Origin: an uncultured Pelagibacteraceae bacterium
GTDB lineage: Bacteria > Pseudomonadota > Alphaproteobacteria > Pelagibacterales > Pelagibacteraceae
Length of the DNA stretch: 64,000 nt
Direction of reading: 5' to 3'
Assembly (NCBI GenBank): GCA_902604695.1
Contig: CACKZT010000004.1
Location: forward strand, 1 to 64,000
The position numbers and the translations under genes were made by a program. Shown here one piece after another: positions 19,367 through 27,562 of the stretch (its first letter is position 1; each line of letters opens with the position of its first letter). Under the pieces are notes generated by a model. The model was not told the DNA's origin, searched no databases, and was given only the letters and a program-made list of their open reading frames with translations.

Positions 19367-19950
19367 TTAAGCTCTAAATTTTTAAGATATTCTTTTAAAC
19401 TTTTTATTGGAAGTCCCATAATAGAGTCTTTGTCGCCTTTTATGCTTTCAAAAAGGTCTAAACCGCTCGCTTCTATCTGATAAACACCATAATTTAACAG
19501 TGTTTCAGTCTTTATTTTTTTTAAGTACAGTTTAAGAGATTCGTCCTCTAATTTTTTCATGATTAATTCTGATGAGTCAGTGTAGTTCCAAATCATAGAA
19601 CCATTCTTAGAGATACAAACTGAACTAATTAAATAATGTTTGGATCCGTTAAGCTTTTTTAAGATTTCCAAGGCTTCTTCGCGTGATTTGGGTTTGTTTA
19701 TTAATTTATTGTTTAGAGAGATAACACTATCAGCACCTAGGACTATTTGATTTGGATTTCTTTTGCTTACCTTTATTGCTTTAATTTCAGCTAAATTTTT
19801 TGATATCGTTAAAGGATCTGCTCCAGCTTCAAGCAGTGATTCTTTAGCAAAATCTTCATCAACATTAGAGTGCTCGACTATGCATTCTATATTATTTTTA
19901 ATTAATATTTCTTTTCTTACACCACTTTTTGATGCTAAAATTATTTTCAT
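19363..19950 (-). CDS. maf: Maf-family nucleotide pyrophosphatase
   Basis: A 195-residue Maf/YhdE-type enzyme that hydrolyses non-canonical or pyrimidine nucleoside triphosphates. The N-terminal ILASKSGVRKEIL (residues 3-15, normally LASxSPRR) is slightly changed, with Gly-Val in place of Pro-Arg. GADSVI and SREEALEILKKLNGSKH are conserved. The C-terminal IKGDKDSIMGLPIKSL fits the family. Overlaps ppsR and aroE by 4 bases each. Confidence 0.94.
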   Translation of the reverse strand: MKIILASKSGVRKEILIKNNIECIVEHSNVDEDFAKESLLEAGADPLTISKNLAEIKAIKVSKRNPNQIVLGADSVISLNNKLINKPKSREEALEILKKLNGSKHYLISSVCISKNGSMIWNYTDSSELIMKKLEDESLKLYLKKIKTETLLNYGVYQIEASGLDLFESIKGDKDSIMGLPIKSLKEYLKNLELK

Positions 19951-20768
19951 TTATTTTTTTTAATCTCATATATTTTTATTATTGAAGCAGCAGTTTCCTC
20001 AACTGAACGCCTAGTAACATCTATTGTTGGCCAATTATGTTTTTTAAAAAGTTTTTTAGACTCATCAACTTCTTTTTTAATAGATTCTAAATCTGTATAA
20101 TCGGGCAGTCTTGTATCATTCATAATGGCAACTCTATTACGCCTAATATCTGAAATTCTCGATGGATCAGCATATAATCCAACTACACAAGATTTGCTAT
20201 TTCCTTCTTTAATTTTTTCAGGAATTGTTTGTTTCATTACTAGGGGAATATTAATTGTTTTATAACCTCTATTAGCAAGATAAATAGAAGTTGGGGTTTT
20301 ACTTGTTCTGCTCACTCCAAGAAGAACTATATCAGCTTTATCTGAATCATCAGTTTTTTTTCCATCGTCATGAGCCATAGTGAATTGGATTGCTTCAATC
20401 CTTTTATAATAATCTTCGTCTAAAACGTGCTGAGCACTAGGTGTATGTGATGCTTTTTGGTTAAGTAATTTAGAAAAAGTAAGTATTAAATTACCTAAAA
20501 TTCCAAAACATGGGATGTCATTTTCTTCGCTTTTACTAGAAAGGTATTTAGCAAGTTTTGTTTCAACAATTGTATAAAGAATAATAGTATTGGTTGCATT
20601 ATTACATTCTTCAATAATTTTATTTATTTGTTGCTCTGTTCTCACAAAGGCATACTCCTTCTTGTAATATTCAAAGTTTGAGAATTGAGATTTTAGTGAT
20701 AAAAAAATTCTATCTAACGTCTCCCCAGTTGAATCTGATATAAGATATACATTGTATTTTTCGGACAT
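19947..20768 (-). CDS. ppsR: Pyruvate phosphate dikinase / PEP synthase regulatory protein (DUF299)
   Basis: A 273-residue bifunctional ADP-dependent kinase and Pi-dependent pyrophosphorylase that switches PPDK or PEP synthase off and on. YLISDSTGETLDRI at the N-terminus, the P-loop-like GVSRTSKTPTSIYLA, and the C-terminal WPTIDVTRRSVEETAA are diagnostic. It is the first gene of the leftward operon running to dnaQ. Its start borders the AT-rich gap proposed as oriC; the homologue in Rickettsia and Caulobacter (RP001) holds the same position. Confidence 0.95.
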   Translation of the reverse strand: MSEKYNVYLISDSTGETLDRIFLSLKSQFSNFEYYKKEYAFVRTEQQINKIIEECNNATNTIILYTIVETKLAKYLSSKSEENDIPCFGILGNLILTFSKLLNQKASHTPSAQHVLDEDYYKRIEAIQFTMAHDDGKKTDDSDKADIVLLGVSRTSKTPTSIYLANRGYKTINIPLVMKQTIPEKIKEGNSKSCVVGLYADPSRISDIRRNRVAIMNDTRLPDYTDLESIKKEVDESKKLFKKHNWPTIDVTRRSVEETAASIIKIYEIKKNK

Positions 20769-21051
20769 AAATCTGTTGATATTGTTTTTATAAGTTTATT
20801 TTGTACAATTTTTTTTTATTTATTTATTAAGTATTAACATTTATTAACAATATTTTTACATTTTATTAGCTGTTGATATAGATAATAATACTTTTACCCA
20901 TGTCTGATCAAACTTTTTAATTTGTTATAAACCTTTATTTTTTTTTATAATAAAAGTGAATAAATTGTGTAAAACTATGTATAAATAGTTATATAAGCAA
21001 TTAACATGTCCTATAGGCAAATAATATACTTATAAATATAAATTAATTATT
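20769..21051. other. Probable chromosomal replication origin (oriC) between ppsR and hemE
   Basis: This 283-base gap is the largest gene-free stretch in the window. By my count it holds 45 G/C bases (about 16%). Genes on both sides point away from it, as expected for co-orientation with the forks. In Caulobacter and Rickettsia oriC lies between hemE and the ppsR/RP001 homologue. DnaA-box-like 9-mers with one mismatch to TTATNCACA are TTATTAACA (20841-20849) and TGTGTAAAA on the other strand (20966-20974); weaker ones are nearby. Long T and A runs could be the unwinding element. No dnaA gene is present here. The call is inference from synteny plus composition. Confidence 0.75.
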
Positions 21052-22062
21052 ATGAGCAAGTTAATAAAAGTTTTAATGAATAAAGACTCATCTTGTCTTC
21101 CAATCTGGTTTATGAGACAAGCAGGTAGATATCTTCCAGAATTTAGAAAAATTAGATCAAACAACAAAAATTTCATCAAGTTGTGTTTAAACGCTAAATT
21201 AAGCTCAACAATTACACTTCAACCCATTGATAAATTTGATTTAGATGCAGCAATAATATTTTCAGATATATTAATGGTTCCTTATGCTTTAAATCAAGAG
21301 GTGAATTTTGAAAAAGACAAAGGTCCAATTCTATCTAATTTTAAAATAGATGATTTCTTAAGTTGCGATGCAAGATCATTTAAATTCAAATTACAACCAG
21401 TTTATGACTTAATTTCAATTACCAAAAAAAAATTAAAAAAGGATAAATCTCTTATATGTTTTATTGGAGCACCATGGACACTCATAATCTATATGTTTGG
21501 TTTAAAGAGCGAAGATAACAAACTAAATCTAGATTTGTTGGAAAGAAAAAAAAAGGAAATAAAATTAACACTAGATAAATTAAATGATTATCTTTGCTTA
21601 CATGTTGATAATCAAATGAAATCAGGAGCTGATGTAGTCCAAATTTTTGACTCATGGGCCGGAATGTTACCGGAGGAAAAAATTGATGACTTTTGTTTTG
21701 AACCTAATGCTAAAATTGTGAATTTTTGTAAAAAAAATAATTATCCAGTCATTTGCTTTCCTAAGGGAATTAATAATAATTATAAAAAATTTAATGAAAT
21801 AGTTAAACCAAATGGAATAGGCATAGATTTTAACGTAGACCCTGAATGGATTAGATTTAATCTTAAAGATGTTTGTATTCAAGGTGGGATGAATCCTAGA
21901 ACACTTTTGTTAGATGACGATAGCATATATAGAGAGGCAGAAAAATATATTAAGATATTTAAAGATTATCCCTATATTTTTAATTTAGGACATGGTTTGC
22001 TACCTGAAACAAATCCAGATAAAGTTAAAAAATTAATTAATTTTATTAGAGAGAATAATTAA
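21052..22062 (+). CDS. hemE: Uroporphyrinogen decarboxylase
   Basis: A 336-residue enzyme that removes four carboxyl groups from uroporphyrinogen III to give coproporphyrinogen III. PIWFMRQAGRYLPEFRKIR near the N-terminus is the family signature with substrate-binding Arg, and GAPWTLIIYM, QIFDSWAG and LGHGLLPETNPD are also clear. It begins the rightward operon hemE-hemH-hemJ just right of the proposed origin, and its stop overlaps the hemH start (TAATG). Confidence 0.97.
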   Translation: MSKLIKVLMNKDSSCLPIWFMRQAGRYLPEFRKIRSNNKNFIKLCLNAKLSSTITLQPIDKFDLDAAIIFSDILMVPYALNQEVNFEKDKGPILSNFKIDDFLSCDARSFKFKLQPVYDLISITKKKLKKDKSLICFIGAPWTLIIYMFGLKSEDNKLNLDLLERKKKEIKLTLDKLNDYLCLHVDNQMKSGADVVQIFDSWAGMLPEEKIDDFCFEPNAKIVNFCKKNNYPVICFPKGINNNYKKFNEIVKPNGIGIDFNVDPEWIRFNLKDVCIQGGMNPRTLLLDDDSIYREAEKYIKIFKDYPYIFNLGHGLLPETNPDKVKKLINFIRENN

Positions 22063-23069
22063 TGCAAAACAAAGACAAACATCCAGAAGTAAAGTTTGGG
22101 AAAACAGGCGTGATTCTTGTTAATCTTGGTACTCCTGATTCTACTAGTTGGTGGGATATTAGAAAATATTTAAAAGAATTTTTATCGGATAAGAGAGTTA
22201 TAGAACTAAATCCATTAATATGGAAAATAATATTAAATCTTTTTATTTTAACCTTTAGACCCTCAAAAACAGCTCATGCTTACAAAAAAATATGGATGGA
22301 AGAAATAAATGAATCCCCTTTGCGATTTTATACTAAAAGACAAATGGAAAAATTAAACAAAAGAATTAGCAGTGATAACATTATAATCGACTTTGCGATG
22401 AGATATGGCAATCCAAGTATTAAAAAAAAACTCGATTTTTTAAAAGAAAAAGGTTGTGAAAATATAATCGTATTACCATTATACCCCCAATACGCTGCTG
22501 CTACCACAGCGACTGTTTGTGACGAAATTTACAGGAATTTAATGAACATGAGATGGCAACCAAGTTTACAAATAATACCACACTATGAAAGTGAACCTTT
22601 GTATATAAACGCACTAGTTAACAGTATCAAAAAGAAGTTAACAGAAATTAATTGGAAACCAGATTTGATAGTAGCTTCTTATCATGGTATTCCTCAGTCG
22701 TACTTCGACAAAGGTGATCCTTACCAGTGTTACTGTCAGAAAACCACTCGTTTAATTAGAGAAAAATTTAGTCAAATTGAAATTCAAACAACTTTTCAAT
22801 CTAGATTTGGCCCTCAAAAATGGTTAACCCCTTATACTGATAAAACTCTAGAAACTCTTCCAGAAAACGGAAAAAAGAATATATTGGTTATATGCCCAGG
22901 TTTTTCATCAGATTGTGTCGAAACACTTGAAGAAATCTCTATTCAAGGAAAGGAGAGTTTTATAAATAATGGAGGTAAAAATTTTGATTTAATCCCTTGT
23001 TTGAACGATAATGAAGATCATATTAATCTATTCGAACAACTTATAAAAAGATACCTAATCTCCAAATAA
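22062..23069 (+). CDS. hemH: Ferrochelatase
   Basis: A 335-residue enzyme that inserts Fe2+ into protoporphyrin IX. VILVNLGTPDS (near 17-27), the NESPLRFYTKRQ porphyrin segment, SYHGIPQSYFDKGDPY with the metal-binding His, and CPGFSSDCVETLEEI with the second active-site Glu are all present. CYCQKT and CPGFSSDC retain cysteines, but no iron-sulfur cluster claim is made. It overlaps hemE by one base, and hemJ starts immediately after its stop. Confidence 0.97.
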   Translation: MQNKDKHPEVKFGKTGVILVNLGTPDSTSWWDIRKYLKEFLSDKRVIELNPLIWKIILNLFILTFRPSKTAHAYKKIWMEEINESPLRFYTKRQMEKLNKRISSDNIIIDFAMRYGNPSIKKKLDFLKEKGCENIIVLPLYPQYAAATTATVCDEIYRNLMNMRWQPSLQIIPHYESEPLYINALVNSIKKKLTEINWKPDLIVASYHGIPQSYFDKGDPYQCYCQKTTRLIREKFSQIEIQTTFQSRFGPQKWLTPYTDKTLETLPENGKKNILVICPGFSSDCVETLEEISIQGKESFINNGGKNFDLIPCLNDNEDHINLFEQLIKRYLISK

Positions 23070-23504
23070 ATGAATTTGTACCTAACATTAAAAGCATTAC
23101 ACTTGATAGCAGCGATTTCATGGATGGCGGGGCTTTTATATTTGCCAAGAATTTTTGTATATCACACAGAAACAGTCAAAGACGACCAGCAAAACCTTAC
23201 TTTTAAAACCATGGAAAGAAAATTATACAATTATATAATGATGCCAGCTATGATTTTTACGTGGCTTTTTGGTATTTTATTGATTCATAGCTTAGGCTTT
23301 TCAGTTTTCTTAGAACTCTGGTTTCAGCTGAAGGGTTTAATGATATTAGTTTTAACACACTACCACTTTTACTTAGGCAAATGCATTAGATTGTTTTCAA
23401 TCAATCAAAATACAAAAACTTCCAAATTTTATAGAATTATTAATGAAGTACCGACGATTCTGCTTATAATCATTATTTTTGCTGTTATTTTTAAACCTTT
23501 ATAG
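23070..23504 (+). CDS. hemJ: Protoporphyrinogen IX oxidase, HemJ type
   Basis: A 144-residue integral membrane heme protein with four predicted helices that oxidises protoporphyrinogen IX. The N-terminal LKALHLIAAISWMAGLLYLPR carries the conserved His (residue 11) in split form, and WFQLKGLMILVLTHYHFYL carries the conserved Lys. HemJ replaces the HemG and HemY oxidases in many alphaproteobacteria. The position directly after hemH places the last two heme steps together. The 67 bases between it and rho hold no clear terminator. Confidence 0.92.
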   Translation: MNLYLTLKALHLIAAISWMAGLLYLPRIFVYHTETVKDDQQNLTFKTMERKLYNYIMMPAMIFTWLFGILLIHSLGFSVFLELWFQLKGLMILVLTHYHFYLGKCIRLFSINQNTKTSKFYRIINEVPTILLIIIIFAVIFKPL

Positions 23505-23571
23505 GGGTTGAAATATTTTATAAAAAGCATATATTGTTATTAATTCTTCCCTAAAACTCAATTTATCACAT

Positions 23572-24843
23572 ATGAATCTACAAGAACTTAAGAAAAAAAA
23601 TCCAGCGGAATTAATTTCCGAAGCTGAAAAGCTGGATATTGAAAACCCAAGTACATTGCGTAAGCAGGAAATTTTGTTTGCGATACTCAAAAAACTTGCA
23701 GATAAGAATGAACAAATTACTGCAACAGGTGTTTTAGAAGTACTACAAGATGGTTTTGGTTTTCTTAGAGCCATAGAGTCTAATTATCTTCCAGGTCCAG
23801 ATGATATTTACGTTAGTCCCAGTCAAATAAGGAGATTTGGACTAAGAACTGGAGATTCGGTTGAAGGAGAAATAAGGGCGCCTAAAGATGCCGAAAGATA
23901 TTTTGCTTTATTAAAAGTTAATAAAATAAATTTTGACGAACCTGAAAAAGGTAAAAATAAAATTGCTTTCGACAATTTAACTCCTCTTTATCCAAACGAA
24001 AGAATAAAGCTTGAGGTCGAGTCTACAAAAGTAGAAAAAAAACCAGATAATACCGCGAGATTAATTGATCTTGTTAGCCCAATAGGTAAAGGACAAAGAG
24101 CTCTAATAGTTTCTCCGCCAAGAGCTGGTAAAACAATTATCCTCCAGAATATAGCCCAATCAATAACCGCAAATCATCCAGAATGTTTTTTAATGGTCTT
24201 GCTTATTGATGAAAGGCCTGAGGAGGTAACTGATATGCAAAGATCCGTAAAAGGTGAAGTAGTCTCGTCTACATTTGATGAACCAGCCTCTCGTCACGTT
24301 GCCGTTGCCGAGATGGTTATAGAAAAAGCAAAAAGGCTAGTTGAGCACAAGAAAGACGTAGTTATCTTGCTGGACTCTATAACTCGATTAGGTAGAGCTT
24401 ATAATGCTGTGATACCAAGTTCAGGAAAAGTTTTAACAGGTGGAGTTGATGCTAATGCCCTTCAAAGGCCGAAAAGATTTTTTGGTGCCGCAAGAAATGT
24501 TGAGGAGGGTGGATCTTTAACTATCATTTCAACAGCACTTATCGATACAGGCTCTAGAATGGACGAAGTAATATTTGAAGAATTTAAAGGAACCGGAAAT
24601 TCTGAATTGATATTAGATAGAAAGATTGCTGATAAAAGAATTTATCCAGCCTTAGATATTACAAGATCTGGGACAAGGAGAGAGGAACTTTTATTCGAAA
24701 AAGATGATCTATCTAAAATGAATGTACTAAGAAGAATTATAAGCCCAATGGGGACTATGGATGGTATTGAATTTTTAATTTCTAAACTTAAAAATACGAA
24801 AAATAACGCTGATTTTTTTGACTCAATGAATAAAACTAGTTAA
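23572..24843 (+). CDS. rho: Transcription termination factor Rho
   Basis: A 423-residue hexameric RNA helicase. The N-terminal helical region is followed by a cold-shock-like RNA-binding fold ([19 protein letters not shown], about 60-80). The ATPase domain has Walker A PPRAGKT (about 181-187), [25 protein letters not shown] and the Q/R loops. Location beside hemE-hemH-hemJ near oriC matches other alphaproteobacteria. The small number of visible hairpin terminators in the window suggests heavy reliance on Rho, though that is inference. Confidence 0.97.
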   Translation: MNLQELKKKNPAELISEAEKLDIENPSTLRKQEILFAILKKLADKNEQITATGVLEVLQDGFGFLRAIESNYLPGPDDIYVSPSQIRRFGLRTGDSVEGEIRAPKDAERYFALLKVNKINFDEPEKGKNKIAFDNLTPLYPNERIKLEVESTKVEKKPDNTARLIDLVSPIGKGQRALIVSPPRAGKTIILQNIAQSITANHPECFLMVLLIDERPEEVTDMQRSVKGEVVSSTFDEPASRHVAVAEMVIEKAKRLVEHKKDVVILLDSITRLGRAYNAVIPSSGKVLTGGVDANALQRPKRFFGAARNVEEGGSLTIISTALIDTGSRMDEVIFEEFKGTGNSELILDRKIADKRIYPALDITRSGTRREELLFEKDDLSKMNVLRRIISPMGTMDGIEFLISKLKNTKNNADFFDSMNKTS

Positions 24844-24847
24844 TTTT

Positions 24848-25474
24848 TTATTGAACAGTAATATCTACATCATCATTAAAAGAGTGAGAATAAAATTCAA
24901 TAATTTCTTTAAAAGTTTTTATTCTATCTTCAACAACAATTGTTTCTAGTAATTTTTGTTTTTCCTCATTTGATATTGGAGCAATCATAGATAAAGTATT
25001 TATTTGTTGAGTATATTCGAGTTTTTCAAATTCCTTCCAATTTAATAACAAACTTTTTTTTTTGAAAAATTCCTTAATTTTTTCACTAAGTATTAACGAT
25101 TCATTTTGGTTTGCAGTATTATCAGCAATATCTTTTTTAAATTTTTCGTATTTTACTATAAATTCTTTATAAAGCTTTTTATTAATTACTTCTTCTACAA
25201 TTTCAAATCTTGTTAACCCAGTGAGATTTATAAAAATTCTACCATTTTCATCTTTTTTAAAATCACTAATTTTTCCTAAGCATCCAATATTATAAACACT
25301 ATTTTTATTTTTTTTAGACTGTACCATGCCCATTAGTTTATCTTTTTTTAAGCAATCATTTACTAAATCTAAATATCTTTGTTCAAAAATGTTTAGTGGT
25401 AAATTAGTTTTCGGAAAATAAATCACTCCCGAAAGGGGGAAAACAGGTATTGTTTCTGGAAAAAAAGAATTCAT
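24848..25474 (-). CDS. Lon N-terminal (LON substrate-binding) domain protein
   Basis: A 208-residue protein made only of the substrate-binding domain of Lon protease, without ATPase or peptidase parts. PVFPLSGVIYFPKTNLPLNIFE and YLDLVNDCLKKDKLMGMVQ match the start of the domain, and INLTGLTRFEI matches its core; the C-terminal half is a helical bundle. Stand-alone LON-domain proteins are common in alphaproteobacteria, with unknown function. The stop lies 4 bases from the convergent rho stop. Confidence 0.9.
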   Translation of the reverse strand: MNSFFPETIPVFPLSGVIYFPKTNLPLNIFEQRYLDLVNDCLKKDKLMGMVQSKKNKNSVYNIGCLGKISDFKKDENGRIFINLTGLTRFEIVEEVINKKLYKEFIVKYEKFKKDIADNTANQNESLILSEKIKEFFKKKSLLLNWKEFEKLEYTQQINTLSMIAPISNEEKQKLLETIVVEDRIKTFKEIIEFYSHSFNDDVDITVQ

Positions 25475-25545
25475 AAGATAAGTATATTAGAAAAAACTAA
25501 TTTTACCATAGTGACATTTAAGCAAATTTATCAATTGCCTGCTAA

Positions 25546-25551
25546 TATAAT
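25546..25551 (+). promoter_or_regulatory. Candidate -10 element for tRNA-Gly
   Basis: A perfect TATAAT occurs 28 bases upstream of the mature tRNA 5' end, which would give a leader of about 20 bases. No good -35 hexamer is seen at the normal spacing, so this is a weak inference. Confidence 0.35.
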
Positions 25552-25578
25552 TTCGTTTATCTTAAATAATATTTTAGA

Positions 25579-25653
25579 GCGGGCATAGCTCAGTGGTAGA
25601 GCGTCTCGTTGCCAACGAGAAGGTCGAGGGTTCGAATCCCTTTGCCCGCTCCA
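25579..25653 (+). tRNA. tRNA-Gly (anticodon GCC)
   Basis: A complete cloverleaf is visible. The acceptor stem is GCGGGCA/TGCCCGC, the D arm GCTC...GAGC, and the anticodon stem TCTCG/CGAGA carries loop TTGCCAA (anticodon GCC). A 5-base variable region precedes the T arm GAGGG-TTCGAAT-CCCTT. The discriminator is T and the CCA end is encoded (25651-25653). GCC reads GGC and GGU codons. It stands between the Lon-N gene and a pterin dehydratase gene. Confidence 0.98.
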
Positions 25654-25673
25654 GTAAAGTGTATTTATTAATT

Positions 25674-26009
25674 ATGAGTGAATTATACAAAAAAAAATGC
25701 GCTGATTGTAACCCTAATACACCCGCCTTTGATATTTCAGAAATTCACAAGTATTTAAAAAAAATTAATGGTTGGAATGTGGAGAGCAATGAAGAAAAAA
25801 AATTCTTTTTATTTAAAGAATTTAATTTTAAGAATTTTGAAGAAAGTCAAAATTTTGTTAACAAAGTAGGAAATTTAGCTGAAATCGAAGGTCACCATCC
25901 TGATATTTATTTTGGCTGGGGGTATGCAAAAATCAAAATATATACGCATGCTATTTCTGGTTTAGCTGAAAGTGATTTCATTTTAGCATCTAAGATAGAT
26001 CAAATTTAA
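25674..26009 (+). CDS. phhB: Pterin-4a-carbinolamine dehydratase
   Basis: A 111-residue protein of the PCD/DCoH family that regenerates tetrahydropterin cofactor. The active-site EIEGHHPDIYFGWGYAKI carries the HHP motif, and the tail THAISGLAESDFILASKID is the typical ...H..GLTxxDFxLAxxID ending. The N-terminal CADCNPNTPAFD is an extra Cys-containing segment. The start is ATG 25674: the frame is open further upstream but would run through the tRNA. No aromatic amino acid hydroxylase is visible nearby. The stop abuts the convergent purH stop with no gap. Confidence 0.93.
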   Translation: MSELYKKKCADCNPNTPAFDISEIHKYLKKINGWNVESNEEKKFFLFKEFNFKNFEESQNFVNKVGNLAEIEGHHPDIYFGWGYAKIKIYTHAISGLAESDFILASKIDQI

Positions 26010-27560
26010 TCAGTGATTAAAATGTCTAGTCTTTGTAAATATCATTTTTATTTTTGCTTTATTGGCTGCGTCTATCACTTCCTTGTCCCTAATAGATCCA
26101 CCTGGTTGGACTATCACACTAACGCCTGCAGAGATTAAAGTTTTAATACCGTCTGCAAAAGGAAAAAAAGCGTCGGAAGCAGCTATACAATTCCTTATAG
26201 ACTTTTTTCTAAATTTAAACGCTTTTTGTGTTGCTAGTTTACAGCTGTCAAGTCTACTAGGCTGCCCAGCGCCAATTCCAATAGTACTAAAATCTTTTGT
26301 TAATACAATTGCATTTGATTTTACATATTTGCAAATATTATATGCAAATTCTATTTCTCTCAATTCAGCTTTAGTTGGTTTTATTTTTGTTACACATCTT
26401 AAATCTTTTTTGTTATAGATTATTTCATCTTTATTTTGGATCAAAAAAGAATTTCCAAAATTTTTATTTAATACTCGATTATTTTTTTTGTATTTAGATA
26501 TATCAATAATCCTTAAATTTTTTTTCTTTTTAAGAATTTTAAGAGCCTTTTCATTAAATCCTTTCGCTAGAATAACCTCAATGAAATTTTTGTTAATTTC
26601 TTTTGCAATTTTTTCATTTATTTTATAATTACAAGCTATCACACCTCCAAAAGCGCTAACAGGGTCACTTAAAAATGCGTTTACAAAAGACTTGATAGCT
26701 ATTTTGTTGCATGACACACCACAAGGATTAGCGTGTTTTATTATAACTGTGGCTGGCATTTTCTTAATAGATAAAAGTATATCTAACGATGAAAATATAT
26801 CATTGTAATTATTATAACTTAGCTCTTTACCGTTTAATTTATTTAAACCTAATTCTTCATCATTATATGAGCTTATATACAAAGAAGCTTTTTGGTGTGG
26901 ATTTTCTCCATATCTAAGCTGTGAAAATTTTTTTCCGAAAAAAGTTTTTTTCTCTGGAAAATCAATTTTAAGTGTGTCATTAAACCAATTTGAAACAATA
27001 GAATCGTAGTAAGCGGTTGTACCAAATGCTTTAGAAGACATATACTCTCTATATTTTAAAGTCGAACCTCCTTTATTTTTATTAACTTCTTTAATAAATG
27101 ATTCGTAGTCAGACTTATCAGTAATAATCAGTACATTTTTAAAATTTTTAGCAGCTGCTCTAACCATAGTTGGACCACCAATATCAATATTTTCAATTAT
27201 TTTATCTTTATTTTTTGAATTTATTACCACTTTTTGGAAAGGATAAAAATTTACTATTACTAAATCGATAGGTTTAAAGTCTTGTTTAATCATTTGTTTA
27301 TAATGTTTTTTATTTGATCTATCAAAAAGGATTCCGGCATGTATTTTGGGATGTAAAGTTTTAACTCTACCATCTAGCATTTCATTAAAACCTGTGTATG
27401 AGGAAACCTCTTCACATTTAAACCTAAGACTTTTTATTGCTTTATAGGTTCCACCTGAACTAATAATATTGATCTTATTTTTTTTTAAAACCTTTAAAAC
27501 ATCAATCAGGCCTTCTTTGTCAGAAACTGATATCAATGCATTTTTAATTTTTCGAAACAT
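26010..27560 (-). CDS. purH: Bifunctional AICAR formyltransferase / IMP cyclohydrolase
   Basis: A 516-residue enzyme for the last two steps of IMP synthesis. The N-terminal MGS-like cyclohydrolase domain (about 1-150) shows SVSDKEGL, SSGGTYKAI and DGRVKTLHPKIHAGIL. The transformylase domain has LRYGENPHQKASLY, TVIIKHANPCGV with the Lys-His pair, and QPGGSIRDKEVIDAAN. It uses AICAR also released by HisF, so it links to the his cluster. It follows the heparinase-like gene by 2 bases; a heparinase-family gene next to purH is a recurrent alphaproteobacterial pair. Confidence 0.97.
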   Translation of the reverse strand: MFRKIKNALISVSDKEGLIDVLKVLKKNKINIISSGGTYKAIKSLRFKCEEVSSYTGFNEMLDGRVKTLHPKIHAGILFDRSNKKHYKQMIKQDFKPIDLVIVNFYPFQKVVINSKNKDKIIENIDIGGPTMVRAAAKNFKNVLIITDKSDYESFIKEVNKNKGGSTLKYREYMSSKAFGTTAYYDSIVSNWFNDTLKIDFPEKKTFFGKKFSQLRYGENPHQKASLYISSYNDEELGLNKLNGKELSYNNYNDIFSSLDILLSIKKMPATVIIKHANPCGVSCNKIAIKSFVNAFLSDPVSAFGGVIACNYKINEKIAKEINKNFIEVILAKGFNEKALKILKKKKNLRIIDISKYKKNNRVLNKNFGNSFLIQNKDEIIYNKKDLRCVTKIKPTKAELREIEFAYNICKYVKSNAIVLTKDFSTIGIGAGQPSRLDSCKLATQKAFKFRKKSIRNCIAASDAFFPFADGIKTLISAGVSVIVQPGGSIRDKEVIDAANKAKIKMIFTKTRHFNH

Positions 27561-27562
27561 TA

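Noticed and set aside
20827-20847. CtrA-type sites (TTAA-N7-TTAA) in the proposed oriC
   Set aside because: TTAA pairs are present but with gaps of 3, 6 or 13 bases, not 7; in DNA this AT-rich they are expected by chance.
25593-25673. Upstream extension of the pterin dehydratase frame
   Set aside because: It would be translated through the tRNA-Gly gene; the ATG at 25674 gives a normal-length protein.
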